A stretch of 64,000 nt of DNA, taken from positions 434,001 to 498,000 of the forward strand of contig NC_012865.1 in assembly GCF_000026945.1 (NCBI RefSeq), in the 5' to 3' direction. This stretch comes from Candida dubliniensis CD36 (Eukaryota; Ascomycota; Pichiomycetes; Serinales; Debaryomycetaceae). Both the position numbers and the translations under genes were made by a program. Below, in pieces: positions 1 through 10,082 of the stretch; the first letter of the stretch is position 1, and every line of letters begins with the position of its first letter. Under the pieces are notes generated by a model, which saw only the letters and a list, made by a program, of their open reading frames with translations, did no database searches and was not told the origin of the DNA.

Positions 1-496
1 CGATTTGACTCCTCAAAGGGATGTGTGTGAACATGCAACTGAATTTTTAGCTTTAGATAAGTGTGGTAAGCGTCGACAGTTTCTAGAAATCAAAACTGTT
101 GAAGTCAATAATACCTCACATCCATCATTTATAAATCCTGGGAAACTATATTATAGTAAGCGATCAATTGCCATAAATAAAGTTGTTGAAAAGTATTTGA
201 ATGACAATAGGCAAGATTTTACCGACTTGAATACTAAACAAATATTAAACAATCCTCAACTATTCCCATTAGTCAATGAATTAATGCCTATTATTGAAAA
301 TGAATTCAAATCAATGCAGAAGAATATAACAGATGAAGATTTTTTCATGGTGCCAGAGAATTTTCAAATTGTTGCCCCCACAAACGACGAATGCATTGAA
401 TCAAAGCTAAAGTATTATCCGAATAATCAAACACTCGAGTACTGTGAAAAGTTTGGTATTCCGAAACCAGTTTTATGTGAAAAGTCAGACCAGTAG
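1..496 (+). CDS. DBR1: Lariat debranching enzyme, 3' end only
   Basis: This is the C-terminal part of a gene that runs off the left edge; the frame is open from base 2, and the 163 visible residues have no true ATG start. The segment FLALDKCGKRRQFLEI near the start matches the conserved C-terminal block of the fungal and animal lariat debranching enzyme, and LYYSKRSIAINKV fits the block that follows it. The enzyme cuts the 2'-5' bond of excised intron lariats in the nucleus so that they can be degraded; the metallophosphoesterase catalytic domain lies upstream, outside the window. The stop is TAG. I am confident of the family from these motifs, but the catalytic half cannot be checked. Confidence 0.87.
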   Translation, partial: DLTPQRDVCEHATEFLALDKCGKRRQFLEIKTVEVNNTSHPSFINPGKLYYSKRSIAINKVVEKYLNDNRQDFTDLNTKQILNNPQLFPLVNELMPIIENEFKSMQKNITDEDFFMVPENFQIVAPTNDECIESKLKYYPNNQTLEYCEKFGIPKPVLCEKSDQ

Positions 497-2112
497 ACTT
501 ATAAAGACAGCGTGTCTCACAACTGGTAATCTAGCATGTTGATAAGCTTGTAGTATTCATCTGCCATATGGGATCTACTAAGGCTGGGTTTACGCGAGAG
601 CACTAATTGATATACATACAGCAGTATTTCATAGGAGGCAATAATATTTACCAAACAATAAATTGTGTAGATCTTGATATACATACAGTCATTTTTGGTT
701 GGAAGCACTATCAATGGTTGTGTTTACTACCGTGATTCTACCCCCAAAAGCAGATATTTCTAGGTTCCTTATTATTGGAACAATAACCTAATATTACCGA
801 AAAGTGTGTGTGTAGCCCAGTATCACAGCACAAACAAAGAAGGTGGCTTGCAAGGGATTGTCGAAAAACCAATCAAATGAGAAAAAAATCTCTTGTAATT
901 GCCGCAGCTGACGACGACGAGGAAGACGACGACGTCACCATCATCACTACTACTATTACGGCGACAAATCGTGGCAAAATAGAAAAAAAAAAAGGTTAAC
1001 TAACAAGGTGAACAAAACAAAACAATAGGGATTTACAAGAAAAAAAAAATAACTCTTGGTGATTTTTGATCACACCAAATCGAGGTGCATTCACTTGACC
1101 ACCCCCCCCCCCCCCCACCATTTTTCCCATTTGAGATTCCAATTAAAGCCTGATCCAGGTGATCAAAATTATTTTATGTAAGGTGAGCTGATGCTTCATA
1201 GTATCTTGTGATTGATAAACGTGCAGTGAATAATAATATATTGCTCTTTTTTGTTTGATTTTTTTGTGTACATGTCACCAGAAAGAAAATGAATTGATAA
1301 CTTTAAAGTTTGAATTCTGAATGACTCTGCCTCTTTCGTGTAAATCAAATGATGATGGTTTGTCCCTATCTTAATTGTTGAAGACACATATTGTATTGCA
1401 AGCATGATATTTATGAGATAACCTTTCAAAACAAAGCTGGGTTTGATATTGCCTCTGCTTCTGCAGATACAGCAAGCCCAGTTAGCCAGCAAAAACCGGA
1501 TATATGTAAGATATTATTGCACCAAAAATCTCGACAGAGCAGACGAGCAAAAAAGTAATCGGCGGGTACTTCCTTCCCTCCCGCCAAACATTGACGGAAT
1601 AAAAATAAAAGCAAGCAAGCAAGCCCTGTCCCCAAATTTCAAAGGTAGAGAATTCATTTCCTCTCGTGAAAACTTCTTTGTGGTTACCTCTTAGTTTTTG
1701 TATTATGATTTTCATTTTTAACAGGAATGTATCTTGTGTGCGTGTGTGTGTATTGTAATCTTTAGTAATACCACCACCACCACTAAACTGATAATTCCTT
1801 TCTTATTTAAAAGAAAAAAAAAAATCAAATATTAATTTTAATCATATTCATTCATAAACAACAGGTTATTAGGAATTTTTTTTTTCCTTCTTTCCTTCTT
1901 TTCCCTACCTTTTGCTTTTCTTTTCTTTCATTCTTGTCTACTTTATAATTATTTTTGTGGGATTCTATTTACAACATCAACACAACAATATCATCAACAA
2001 AAAAAAAGGAGTTTTTTTCTTGTAATCTTTTATCCAACGTTTATCCTTTTTCTCCACTCCTAACTAATAATATTTTGCTTGAACCCCTACGAAAACCCCT
2101 TATCATCCAACA
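497..2112. other. Intergenic region between DBR1 and SLM2
   Basis: This 1.6 kb region holds no reading frame that I recognise as a gene. It contains a run of 15 C at 1102-1116 and several A and T tracts. The last 300 bases are pyrimidine-rich (T and C runs around 1870-1960), as is common in Candida 5' leaders, and probably carry the promoter and leader of the SLM2-type gene. Short frames at 808-999 and 1196-1715 have no recognisable motif and skewed composition. Confidence 0.6.
1102..1116. repeat. Poly(C) run of 15
   Basis: Fifteen consecutive C in otherwise AT-rich intergenic DNA. Such runs are unstable in length and are also common places for sequencing error. A matching run of 14 G lies at 10069-10082. 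Confidence 0.9.
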
Positions 2113-4572
2113 ATGCCATCACATAATCCGTTGGTGATAACATTGCCATACACATTCTCTAACCAGGATGTTCCAACAGAGATTATGGCTAATCGATTTT
2201 CGGCTTGGAGATCCATCATTAAAGATTTAGTCAACTATTTCAAGGAGTATTCCAGTGTTCAAGAAGAGATAATAAGACAGCAATCACGATTACAACAAGC
2301 AGTTGGTCAAATTACTAATACTACTACCAATAATAACAACTATAATAATTCAACTCCTAACAGTGAGATTGAAGCCATCAATAATTTTTTCTTGCCCATC
2401 GGTAATGGTTCGGTTCAAGATATTCCCAATGCATTATTCAAATTCCATCAAAAAAATGTTGTTGATGGATCGAAAACTTTGAAGGATATAAATGGTCTTA
2501 TTATCCCCAAGTTGGAGGAATTAAGAAAAGACTTGCTTGTCAAAATCAAGGAAATCAAAAATCTACAAAATGATTTTAAAAATAATTTATCGAAAGAGTT
2601 GAATGATACCAAATCTTTAATTAGTCAATATAATCAAGCAATTGAATTGGCCAATAAATTGGGCAGTACAGGTAATTTCAGCCATATCACCACTTTACAT
2701 GAAGCCGATAGTGGGAAGAGTGATCCTTATTTAGTGAAAATCAGATTAGAACGACAATTGAAACGTCAGTTGGTAGAAGAGAATTATCTTTATGATGCAT
2801 ACGCAAACTTACAAAATGCTGGACGTCAATTGGAATCGATTGTTGTTTTAGAAATCCAAAACTATGTATCAATGTTTTTGAATTTAGTTAATGAGGAGAA
2901 TTTAAATTTTAGTCAACATTTGTTGCCAAATATTAGTAATGGATTCTTAAGTAAAGAATCGAATTTTGAATGGGATGCATTTATTGAACGTAACTTACCC
3001 AATGTGAATAACCATGGTACTGTCTCAAGTGGTACTTTTATTGATTTAAACATACCAAAAAGACATTTATCTGATTTTGTCATAAAAAATTTTGATTCTA
3101 ATTTAAATGTTGCCATTAGGGAGGGATACCTTGAACGAAGATCAAAATTTTTGAAAAATTACACTAGTGCTTGGTATGTTTTAACCTGTAGCTATATTCA
3201 TGAATTCAAATCCAGTGACCGTAAGAAAGACCCTCAACCAGTTATGTCTTTGCCCTTGGACTCGTGTACCGTTAGTGATCATTCTAAAAATGATGGCAAA
3301 TTGGAAGGGGTTTATAAATTTATATTAACTTCGAAACTGCACAATACTTTGATGAACAAGACACACAAATGGGTTTTCCGAACCAATACTTATCAAAACA
3401 TGATCGAGTGGTTTGACAGCATTAAGAAAATGACAAGTTTGCCTACACCAGCAGCACGAGCAAGAACCATTGAAGGTGGTAATAGCAATGGCAACAACGG
3501 CACTTCTGGTAAAACTATTGCTAGCGATACAACTAGTGGTAATTCTATTTCTCGTGTTTCGTCAGGCAATACTGCTCGCTCACCAGCAAGATCTTTGAAA
3601 ACAGTTAGTACAAATACAACTTCTGCTTCCCAAGCATATAAACACAGATCCTTAAATCAGGCCAGCTCAAGCCATAAACGGTTGTCTTCGACATTTTCGC
3701 AGAGAAATAACAATCAATCGCCAAGACTCACTAATATGATCAATAGTGATGGAACAATAATTACTCCAGTTGATACGGATGAAGATTCAATGAAACGGTC
3801 AAGTAGAATCTACCAGCAACAGAAACTGCAGCAACAACAACAACAACCACAGCAACCACAGCAACAGGGACCATCTACACCAAATCAACAGCCAGGTCCT
3901 TACCACTTAATACCAATTGCTAACCAACAGCATCAGCAACAGCAACAACAATTTGTGAATCCACCAGCTGGTTATCAGTATTATATCCCTTCCAATGCCC
4001 AACAAGGAGCACAACAGTTTTATGATCCTGTTCAACAACAATATTATACAATCACTCCAACTGTACCAGTTAATTCAAATTCCAACAATAATAATCAACA
4101 ACAACAACAGCAACAACAACAACAACCAGCTCCACAACCACAATATTTTTCAACATCACCTCTTCCGACACCTCAAATTATTCCTGGTTCCCCAGTTGCA
4201 CCAGCATTTGGACAGTACTTTCAACAACCACAATTTGTTCAACAAAAACAGCAACAGAAAGATGGTGGGTTACCGTATCCTACTATGAGTCGGACAACAC
4301 TGATATATAATAATGACGATACCATAACTGACGAGCAAATTCCTAAACCAACTGCCCAACAGCAAAGACAAGATCAAGGTAAAGATCAATTAGGTTCATC
4401 ATTATACACTGGTCATCCAAATGGTGATCGTCCTGGTCAAGGCATATCACAGTTATCTAATGAAGAAGTTTCTACTTTGAATAGTAATAATGAATCAAAT
4501 CCAAGAACCACTGTTCAGAACAAAGAACATGTTGGTGATATAAGTATTGAAGTAACTCCTGGTAAAGATTGA
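2113..4572 (+). CDS. SLM2: Slm1/Slm2-type PH-domain protein (TORC2 effector)
   Basis: Protein of 819 residues. The N-terminal 300 residues are helical and charged (start MPSHNPLVITLPYTF, then FSAWRSIIKDLVNYF), matching the BAR-like region of the Slm family. A PH domain follows at about 336-440 (YLERRSKFLKNYTSAWYVL to KWVFRTNTYQNMIEWFDSIKK). The rest is low complexity, with Q-rich tracts at about 568-720. Slm proteins bind PI(4,5)P2 at the plasma membrane and link TORC2 and sphingolipid signals to actin and endocytosis. The C-terminal end contains GDISIEV, which resembles the calcineurin-docking motif (PxIxIT type) found at the end of S. cerevisiae Slm1 and Slm2. In-frame CTG at 3337 (PH domain) should be serine. 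The family is secure; the choice of SLM2 rather than SLM1 follows the single-copy Candida naming I recall. Confidence 0.85.
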   Translation: MPSHNPLVITLPYTFSNQDVPTEIMANRFSAWRSIIKDLVNYFKEYSSVQEEIIRQQSRLQQAVGQITNTTTNNNNYNNSTPNSEIEAINNFFLPIGNGSVQDIPNALFKFHQKNVVDGSKTLKDINGLIIPKLEELRKDLLVKIKEIKNLQNDFKNNLSKELNDTKSLISQYNQAIELANKLGSTGNFSHITTLHEADSGKSDPYLVKIRLERQLKRQLVEENYLYDAYANLQNAGRQLESIVVLEIQNYVSMFLNLVNEENLNFSQHLLPNISNGFLSKESNFEWDAFIERNLPNVNNHGTVSSGTFIDLNIPKRHLSDFVIKNFDSNLNVAIREGYLERRSKFLKNYTSAWYVLTCSYIHEFKSSDRKKDPQPVMSLPLDSCTVSDHSKNDGKLEGVYKFILTSKLHNTLMNKTHKWVFRTNTYQNMIEWFDSIKKMTSLPTPAARARTIEGGNSNGNNGTSGKTIASDTTSGNSISRVSSGNTARSPARSLKTVSTNTTSASQAYKHRSLNQASSSHKRLSSTFSQRNNNQSPRLTNMINSDGTIITPVDTDEDSMKRSSRIYQQQKLQQQQQQPQQPQQQGPSTPNQQPGPYHLIPIANQQHQQQQQQFVNPPAGYQYYIPSNAQQGAQQFYDPVQQQYYTITPTVPVNSNSNNNNQQQQQQQQQQPAPQPQYFSTSPLPTPQIIPGSPVAPAFGQYFQQPQFVQQKQQQKDGGLPYPTMSRTTLIYNNDDTITDEQIPKPTAQQQRQDQGKDQLGSSLYTGHPNGDRPGQGISQLSNEEVSTLNSNNESNPRTTVQNKEHVGDISIEVTPGKD

Positions 4573-4920
4573 TATATGTAAGAAGAATTAAGTTGACCCG
4601 AAAGAGAAAATAGTGTAATTAACAAATGGAATTTGAGTTGAATTCTAAAAATGTCTATAGTATAGTTTAATTTTTGAGATCACATATTTATTTTTAATAC
4701 AAAAATTCTAGTAACCGTTAACTGTGAAGTTTAAATTTAAAATGAAGTTGATACAAAATTGTATGTATGTGCGATGATGATGACTACGATCATATTAAGC
4801 TTGTTTTTCTCAAAATTTCAATCTACAAAGAAAATACTACGTACGTAATAGAAATATGCTCTTTTAATGTTATTAAATCTGATAAATTATTATACTTTAT
4901 ATATTTACTTTTCACAAATT
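4573..4920. other. Convergent 3' gap, SLM2 / RPL23A
   Basis: AT-rich 3' flank shared by two convergent genes, about 350 bases. I see no gene and no structured element beyond T- and A-rich stretches expected of yeast polyadenylation regions. Confidence 0.6.
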
Positions 4921-5832
4921 TTAAACAACAACACCAGAGTTAGAAGCAATACGTGGCCATAAATCAGCACATTCTTTAGCAACTGGACCAGTAATAGCAC
5001 TACCTTTCATTTCACCTTTTGGATTAACAATAACACCAGCATTATCTTCGAAATACAAATAAACACCATCTCTTCTTCTCCATGGTTTACTTTGTCTAAT
5101 AACAATAGCTGGCATGACTTTCTTTCTTAATTCTGGTTTACCTTTTTTAACAGTGGCCATAACCATATCACCAGCAGCAGCAGCTGGTAATCTGTTTAAT
5201 CTAGCACCAGTACCTTTGACGGCTAAAACGTACAAGTTTCTGGCACCAGAGTTATCAGCACAATTCATAACTGCACCAACTGGTAAAGCTAACTATATTA
5301 AAAAGAAAAAAAAAATTGTTAGTAATGTTGATTCATTGGTTTAGTGGTGATAATCAATTAAGTAGTGAATGATCGAAGGAGAAAGATAGGAGGAGAATTA
5401 GGCCTAATCATATATACTGGACTTTTGATATTATTTTCTTTCTGGACTGTAAAATGATAAATAAACTCCATAGTATCCAAAATTCCTTTCATAGTATGAT
5501 TATCTCATCTATACTCTATTTGTTTCAATTCACTTTCCATTATTAGATTATTTACCCATAAATCAGTTATTTCATTTATTCAAAATTTCCCAATAAATAT
5601 CTTCCTTCAGTTCCCTGTTTCTCTCGCTATATCAACTTCCAAAAAAACTCCCTGCTTCTCTTTCTTAATCTCTAATCTAGTCATTTTCCATTTCCCATAT
5701 TTCCTCCTGTTCTTTCAAGATCTCTTTTATCACTTCTCCTTTTTGTTTTAATTGATAAAATAATAATAAATACGATCCTTAATTACATACAGACATACGG
5801 AATTTGTTACCGGAAGCACCTGATCCTGACAT
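4921..5832 (-). CDS. RPL23A: Cytosolic 60S ribosomal protein uL14 (L23), spliced
   Basis: Two exons on the minus strand: exon 1 at 5832-5791 (14 codons, [14 protein letters not shown]) and exon 2 at 5292-4921 ([16 protein letters not shown] to SNSGVVV). Together they give 137 residues, the same length as S. cerevisiae Rpl23. The protein is universal uL14, which sits at the subunit interface of the large ribosomal subunit. The splice was placed by the GTATGT donor directly after exon 1, the TAG acceptor before LALP, and the perfect TACTAAC branch site. The join restores the conserved N-terminus, so the internal methionine (MNCADN) is not the start. An 18-bp palindrome about 280 bases upstream is the likely Tbf1 site that drives ribosomal-protein genes in this clade. 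Confidence 0.96.
5293..5790 (-). other. Spliceosomal intron of RPL23A (498 nt)
   Basis: Minus-strand intron: donor GTATGT (complement of 5790-5785), branch point TACTAAC (complement of 5318-5324) and acceptor AG (complement of 5293-5294). The branch-to-acceptor distance is about 25 nt. The intron is long for this genome, as is typical of ribosomal-protein introns in budding yeasts. Confidence 0.93.
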
Positions 5833-6506
5833 TGTTGATTAATATATATGTTAGTGGTTAATAAATACAAACAATAATATAAAAAATTTAGTAGACAATT
5901 TTTTTTTTTTTTTGTTTGATTGATGGATTGTACTACCTCAACGAAAATTTTTCAGTATTGTTTGTTAGTTGGGTGTGAGAGAGAAATGAGTGCGTGTGAA
6001 TTGTGACAATAATATTTGAGTGCGAACGAAGTAGGCGGCAGAAGTAAACGTGAATTAAAGTGCGAAACTATAAGTCGGGTAAATTATCAACAAAAAATTA
6101 GTTTTTTGTAAGAGTTAGGGCTATAGCCCTAAGCATAATTATTCCAAATTTGTATGTGACAGATAATTAGGATTTATTGCTGCCAAAAGAGAAACGACTG
6201 TAGAGCTTATGTTGAACCTCCCAACTTCTGTATCTATTGATACATTTGTAGTTCTATGATTAAGTTAGTCTATACTATCGCTAGATGATTATTTACTATT
6301 GAGATATAAATCAACCCATTAAAGATAGGTATTATATGATTACTGTCATATATTCAATTGGAACATGATTACTTACTAATAATAATTAACGATTTTCTTT
6401 CATAGATATATATATATATAAATATAAATACTTAAATAATACTAATACAACAACATCAACACCATTTGCAAAATAAACTAAAAACATCGTTGTGCTTGTT
6501 CTTCCT
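5833..6506. other. RPL23A promoter region and LIM-gene 3' flank
   Basis: About 670 bases between the start of RPL23A (minus strand) and the stop of the upstream LIM gene (also minus strand). A poly(T) stretch near 5900 lies in the RPL23A leader, and the Tbf1-type palindrome is at 6115-6132. The part from 6180 to 6500 is AT-rich 3' flank with TATATATATATA near 6407. Confidence 0.6.
6115..6132. promoter_or_regulatory. Tbf1-type ribosomal-protein promoter palindrome
   Basis: The sequence TTAGGGCTATAGCCCTAA is a perfect 18-bp palindrome, 283 bases upstream of the RPL23A start codon. In C. albicans, Tbf1 is known to bind this palindrome at ribosomal-protein promoters, replacing the Rap1-centred control of S. 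cerevisiae. A 16-bp copy lies upstream of RPL10A at 45355-45370. Confidence 0.88.
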
Positions 6507-9500
6507 TTATACATTATTATAAATTCTTGTTCTTCTTTTTTCAATTCTATCTTGAACATTCAATCCCATATTATTATTTGTTTTACATTCATGACATATA
6601 ATGTCATGCTCATTAACAATATAATAATCTTGTCGAATTCCAGTATGACAATTAGAACATTTCAAACATTGTAAATGCCATTTTTCCATCAATTCATTTT
6701 CAATACATTCTCCTTCAATTCCATCTTGACAATGTTGACAAATTGAATTATTCAAAATATGATAATGTTGGAAACAATATGGTTGATCGTCTAGAACATA
6801 ACATTGAACATGTTTATTGAATTGAATATTACATTTAATCATACCTTCTTGTCCATCATATTGATTTTCATGATAACAACATTGGAAACATTTTCTATGC
6901 CATTGACCAGATAATTCACCAGTTTTAGAATAAATGGCACGTAATTGACCTTTGGCATCAGGAGAAATGGATCCATGACATGCTCTACAAGGTCCAGTAC
7001 CTGATGGTAATGGTTTCTTGGTGGTTTCAAATGTTTGATTGATTAATGTAGTTGGTGATTCAGTGGTTTGTGGTATTTGGAAATTCATACTTTGTAATTC
7101 TTGTTCGATTAAATGATTCTTAGGTGATAATGGCTTAACATATTCATCATCTCCTTTATCATTATCATCTTCATCAATTCCAAATGAATCATTGATTGGA
7201 TAACCAGGTTGAGGAACGTTAGATGTGACTTTTGCTTCAGGTTGTAATTCAGTGAATTTAACACTTTTGGTAACTGGTTGTTCTACTTCAAAAGTTGAAT
7301 TTGTACGACTAATAGTCAATGGTTTAGTGGTCTCTTCTTCTAATTCATTTTGTAAATTCTCCAATTGTGGTTTGGTATCATCATCAACATCTTGGATGTT
7401 AAATTTAGGAATTACCATAGTAGTATTAGATGCGCCATAATCAGTACCAGTATTACTACCATTGCCCTGTGAATCAACTTTGGTAAGATTAATACTACTT
7501 CCTGACATTTTCAAACTTTCCAATTGTCGTTCTAATTCCTTTTCTATTTCATCCTCATTACTGGTATTTGATTCTTTACTAATAATCGAACTGACCATAG
7601 ATAAATGACGATTATCATAATTATTGCTTGAACCAATTTCTTTTTGATTCAAAAATTGTTGATATTCATTATTTAAATCGCCTTCCTTGGCCAATTGTTG
7701 CGTGGTGAAATTTTGGAATTGTACAGAAGGATCATTGGTAGTAGCTTTTGCCGGTTGTTTTACTTGTTCTTGTTGTTGTTGTTGTTGTTGCTGCTGCTGC
7801 TGTTGTTGTTGTTGTTGTTTAGTGGCTTCATAAGAAAACCTATAATCATTAATTTCAGGGGTATTATTTAAAGAGTCCTTTGCATGTGTGGATTTATATA
7901 AATCCAAGTCTGAAGATGAAGAACTTGGCAAATCAGTTTCCGTATTTGATGTTGTTGGTGAATCGTTGCTTCCTTTATGATTCTCGTAATCACTCTTAAA
8001 TTCGTTTAATGCAGACGACAACTTGTCATCTCTGATTTGAGAATAAGTTTGTTGTCTTTGTCTTGTCTGTTGTGGTGGACCCTGTGGGCGTGGATAACCT
8101 TGTTGTTGTTGTTGTTGTTGGATTCCCTGGTGATGTACAGGTGGATAGCCTTGAATGTTTCCTTGAGGCTGTGGGTAAGGTCTATGTTGCAGTCTTAATG
8201 GTGGAGCCCCTGGTGATTGTGGGTAGTATGGTTGTTTCTGGCCACCAAGAGTCATTAATGGCAATTGTGGTTGTTTTGGGTTTGGATGCATACCTCCCAT
8301 TCTTGGTATTGGGGGTTGATTCAGTCTTTGGTTATGCATCTGTTGGTGGTGCATACCTGTTGGTGACATGTGACGTTGCTGTGAATGCATACTTACAGGA
8401 GAAACAATGCGTTGTTGTGAGTGTCCACTTGTTGGTGACATGTTACGCTGCTGTTGCGACGGTGGTGGAGGATATGGAGAACCATGACCAGGCATTCTCA
8501 TTGGGGTTGCTGGATAAGGAGCTGGACTTTTTTGTTGTGGATGTGTCATTGGGTACTGAGGAGAATTCTGGGCAGGGAATTTAGTGGAAGTGGCACTAGT
8601 TGGTTGATGACGCTGTCTTCTTGGATCAAATTTGACTCCTGATTTGGCCGATCCAGGTTGAGAATGTGGTTGCAGTTGCATTTGATATCCTTGTTGGGTA
8701 TAAGAATCCTTGGAATGGCCATTATTGGAAGGGTTCTTAGATTGGTATGTATTATTCGATGAGTCAAACTTCTGATGTTGGTTTACATCTGGTAAGCTGC
8801 TAGTATCGGACAAGTTATCATGATTTAAATCAAGTTTTAAATGCTTCAAGTTTTTCCCACTTTGACTAGGCGAAGGGCTAAAATCAAATTGATCATTATT
8901 GGCATCAAAAGCAGGTCTATTAGGTGAGCTATCCTCATTTATTGTTGATATTGGCGCATTATTGTTGTCTGATAGTACGTTTGAGTCAATTTGGCTCTGT
9001 TCATACACCGGTCTGTTATCTGGTTTCGTTGGAACACTAGTATTTGCTGCTGTTGGCTCAGCGTCGCAAGACGATATTGGGTTTGCGTTCGACGGTTTCT
9101 GTTGTAAATCATTTTCACCGAAGAAAGTTGTTGTTGAAGACCCTGTGGTTAATGGTTGATCAAATCCACCATTGAATTCAGCAGTGTTTCTCAAAGTGGT
9201 GTGAGAACTATTGCTTTTATGTGTGCTGGTGAAATTTGAATTCATTGACAGGGATTTCGATGATTTAGATGAACTAGACGAAGTGGGGGATACTATTCTA
9301 TCAGAAGAATCAGACTTTAATTGTGGTGGAGGGACTGGTGCTTTTCTAGTTGTTGCTTGAGGCAATGATGACGATGAGTTGTTTGCACTGCCATGTTGTA
9401 TTCTAGGATTGGAAAAATTCCTCTTTTTCAAGCCTGAACCAATTGATTTATTATCACTTTGATTGCGATATGAATTATCACCTTTATTTACCTCAAACCC

Positions 9501-9629
9501 TGCTCTTTCGTAAACACTTTTATACTTGTGTTCAACTTTTAAAGGTGGGAAGGCATGATCTAATGGTCTAGTAGTTTGTTCCGCTTCTCTAATGAAATTT
9601 GGAAAAGACATCATTCGTGGAGTCATCAT
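6507..9629 (-). CDS. Paxillin-like LIM-domain protein (Pxl1 type)
   Basis: Protein of 1,040 residues. Two zinc-binding LIM domains lie at the extreme C-terminus: about 879-945 (CRACHG, then WHRKCFQC, then CFQHY) and about 966-1020 (CQHCQDG, WHLQCLKCSNC, CHEC). Everything before them is low complexity, rich in S, P, Q and N, with a polyQ tract at about 603-622 and a P/Q-rich part at about 320-530 that carries repeated SQQR-x-x-SP units. This layout, a long disordered N-terminus with C-terminal LIM pair, fits fungal paxillin-like Pxl1, which acts at sites of polarised growth and cytokinesis with Rho1 and Cdc42. It starts at the first of two adjacent ATGs; MMSF six residues in is an alternative. 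LIM identity is sure; orthology to Pxl1 is inference. Confidence 0.8.
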   Translation of the reverse strand: MMTPRMMSFPNFIREAEQTTRPLDHAFPPLKVEHKYKSVYERAGFEVNKGDNSYRNQSDNKSIGSGLKKRNFSNPRIQHGSANNSSSSLPQATTRKAPVPPPQLKSDSSDRIVSPTSSSSSKSSKSLSMNSNFTSTHKSNSSHTTLRNTAEFNGGFDQPLTTGSSTTTFFGENDLQQKPSNANPISSCDAEPTAANTSVPTKPDNRPVYEQSQIDSNVLSDNNNAPISTINEDSSPNRPAFDANNDQFDFSPSPSQSGKNLKHLKLDLNHDNLSDTSSLPDVNQHQKFDSSNNTYQSKNPSNNGHSKDSYTQQGYQMQLQPHSQPGSAKSGVKFDPRRQRHQPTSATSTKFPAQNSPQYPMTHPQQKSPAPYPATPMRMPGHGSPYPPPPSQQQRNMSPTSGHSQQRIVSPVSMHSQQRHMSPTGMHHQQMHNQRLNQPPIPRMGGMHPNPKQPQLPLMTLGGQKQPYYPQSPGAPPLRLQHRPYPQPQGNIQGYPPVHHQGIQQQQQQQGYPRPQGPPQQTRQRQQTYSQIRDDKLSSALNEFKSDYENHKGSNDSPTTSNTETDLPSSSSSDLDLYKSTHAKDSLNNTPEINDYRFSYEATKQQQQQQQQQQQQQQQQEQVKQPAKATTNDPSVQFQNFTTQQLAKEGDLNNEYQQFLNQKEIGSSNNYDNRHLSMVSSIISKESNTSNEDEIEKELERQLESLKMSGSSINLTKVDSQGNGSNTGTDYGASNTTMVIPKFNIQDVDDDTKPQLENLQNELEEETTKPLTISRTNSTFEVEQPVTKSVKFTELQPEAKVTSNVPQPGYPINDSFGIDEDDNDKGDDEYVKPLSPKNHLIEQELQSMNFQIPQTTESPTTLINQTFETTKKPLPSGTGPCRACHGSISPDAKGQLRAIYSKTGELSGQWHRKCFQCCYHENQYDGQEGMIKCNIQFNKHVQCYVLDDQPYCFQHYHILNNSICQHCQDGIEGECIENELMEKWHLQCLKCSNCHTGIRQDYYIVNEHDIICHECKTNNNMGLNVQDRIEKRRTRIYNNV

Positions 9630-10068
9630 AACAGGAAAAATAACATAAACTAAACGAAGGAATAAAATAAGTTATTTAATAAAAATGGAGGGATAAACTA
9701 TTTGCAAAACTTCAAATCGGTTTAATGGAGCGAATGTGTGTATGTGTTTCAATTTGCCGATATCGTCACGGTAATAAAAGCTAGAACCAGGTATAATAAT
9801 TGGTGATTGGTAGATAAAATAGTTTAATAATTCTTTAGCACTTGTTGTTCTTGTTTTGGTTGTTTACTTTCAAAAAAAAAATGAAAACAATATAGTCAGC
9901 TTAACTCAAAATTGACAAAAAAAGCTTAGTTATTCAATTGTGGCAGCAGTAGTAGTAGTAGTAGCGATAGTGGTTGTAGTTAGCAATAAAGATATGGTTT
10001 GATTTTCGAAAGTAAAAATAAACAAACAATGGTGGATACAATTGATAAGTTTGTTGATATATATTGGA

Positions 10069-10082
10069 GGGGGGGGGGGGGG
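10069..10082. repeat. Poly(G) run of 14
   Basis: Fourteen consecutive G, ending in TGGGATTT, in the long gap upstream of the LIM gene. It is the strand mirror of the C run at 1102-1116. Confidence 0.9.

Noticed and set aside
1426..1715. Overlapping frames on both strands near 1.4-1.7 kb
   Set aside because: Two or three frames overlap on opposite strands and none has protein-family content; chance frames.
3995..4288. 97-codon frame inside SLM2
   Set aside because: Shifted-frame reading of the CAA repeat region; N/H/L-rich product with no independent signal.
8063..8584. 173-codon antisense frame opposite the LIM gene
   Set aside because: Valine-rich shadow of CAA/CAC-rich sense codons; no motif.
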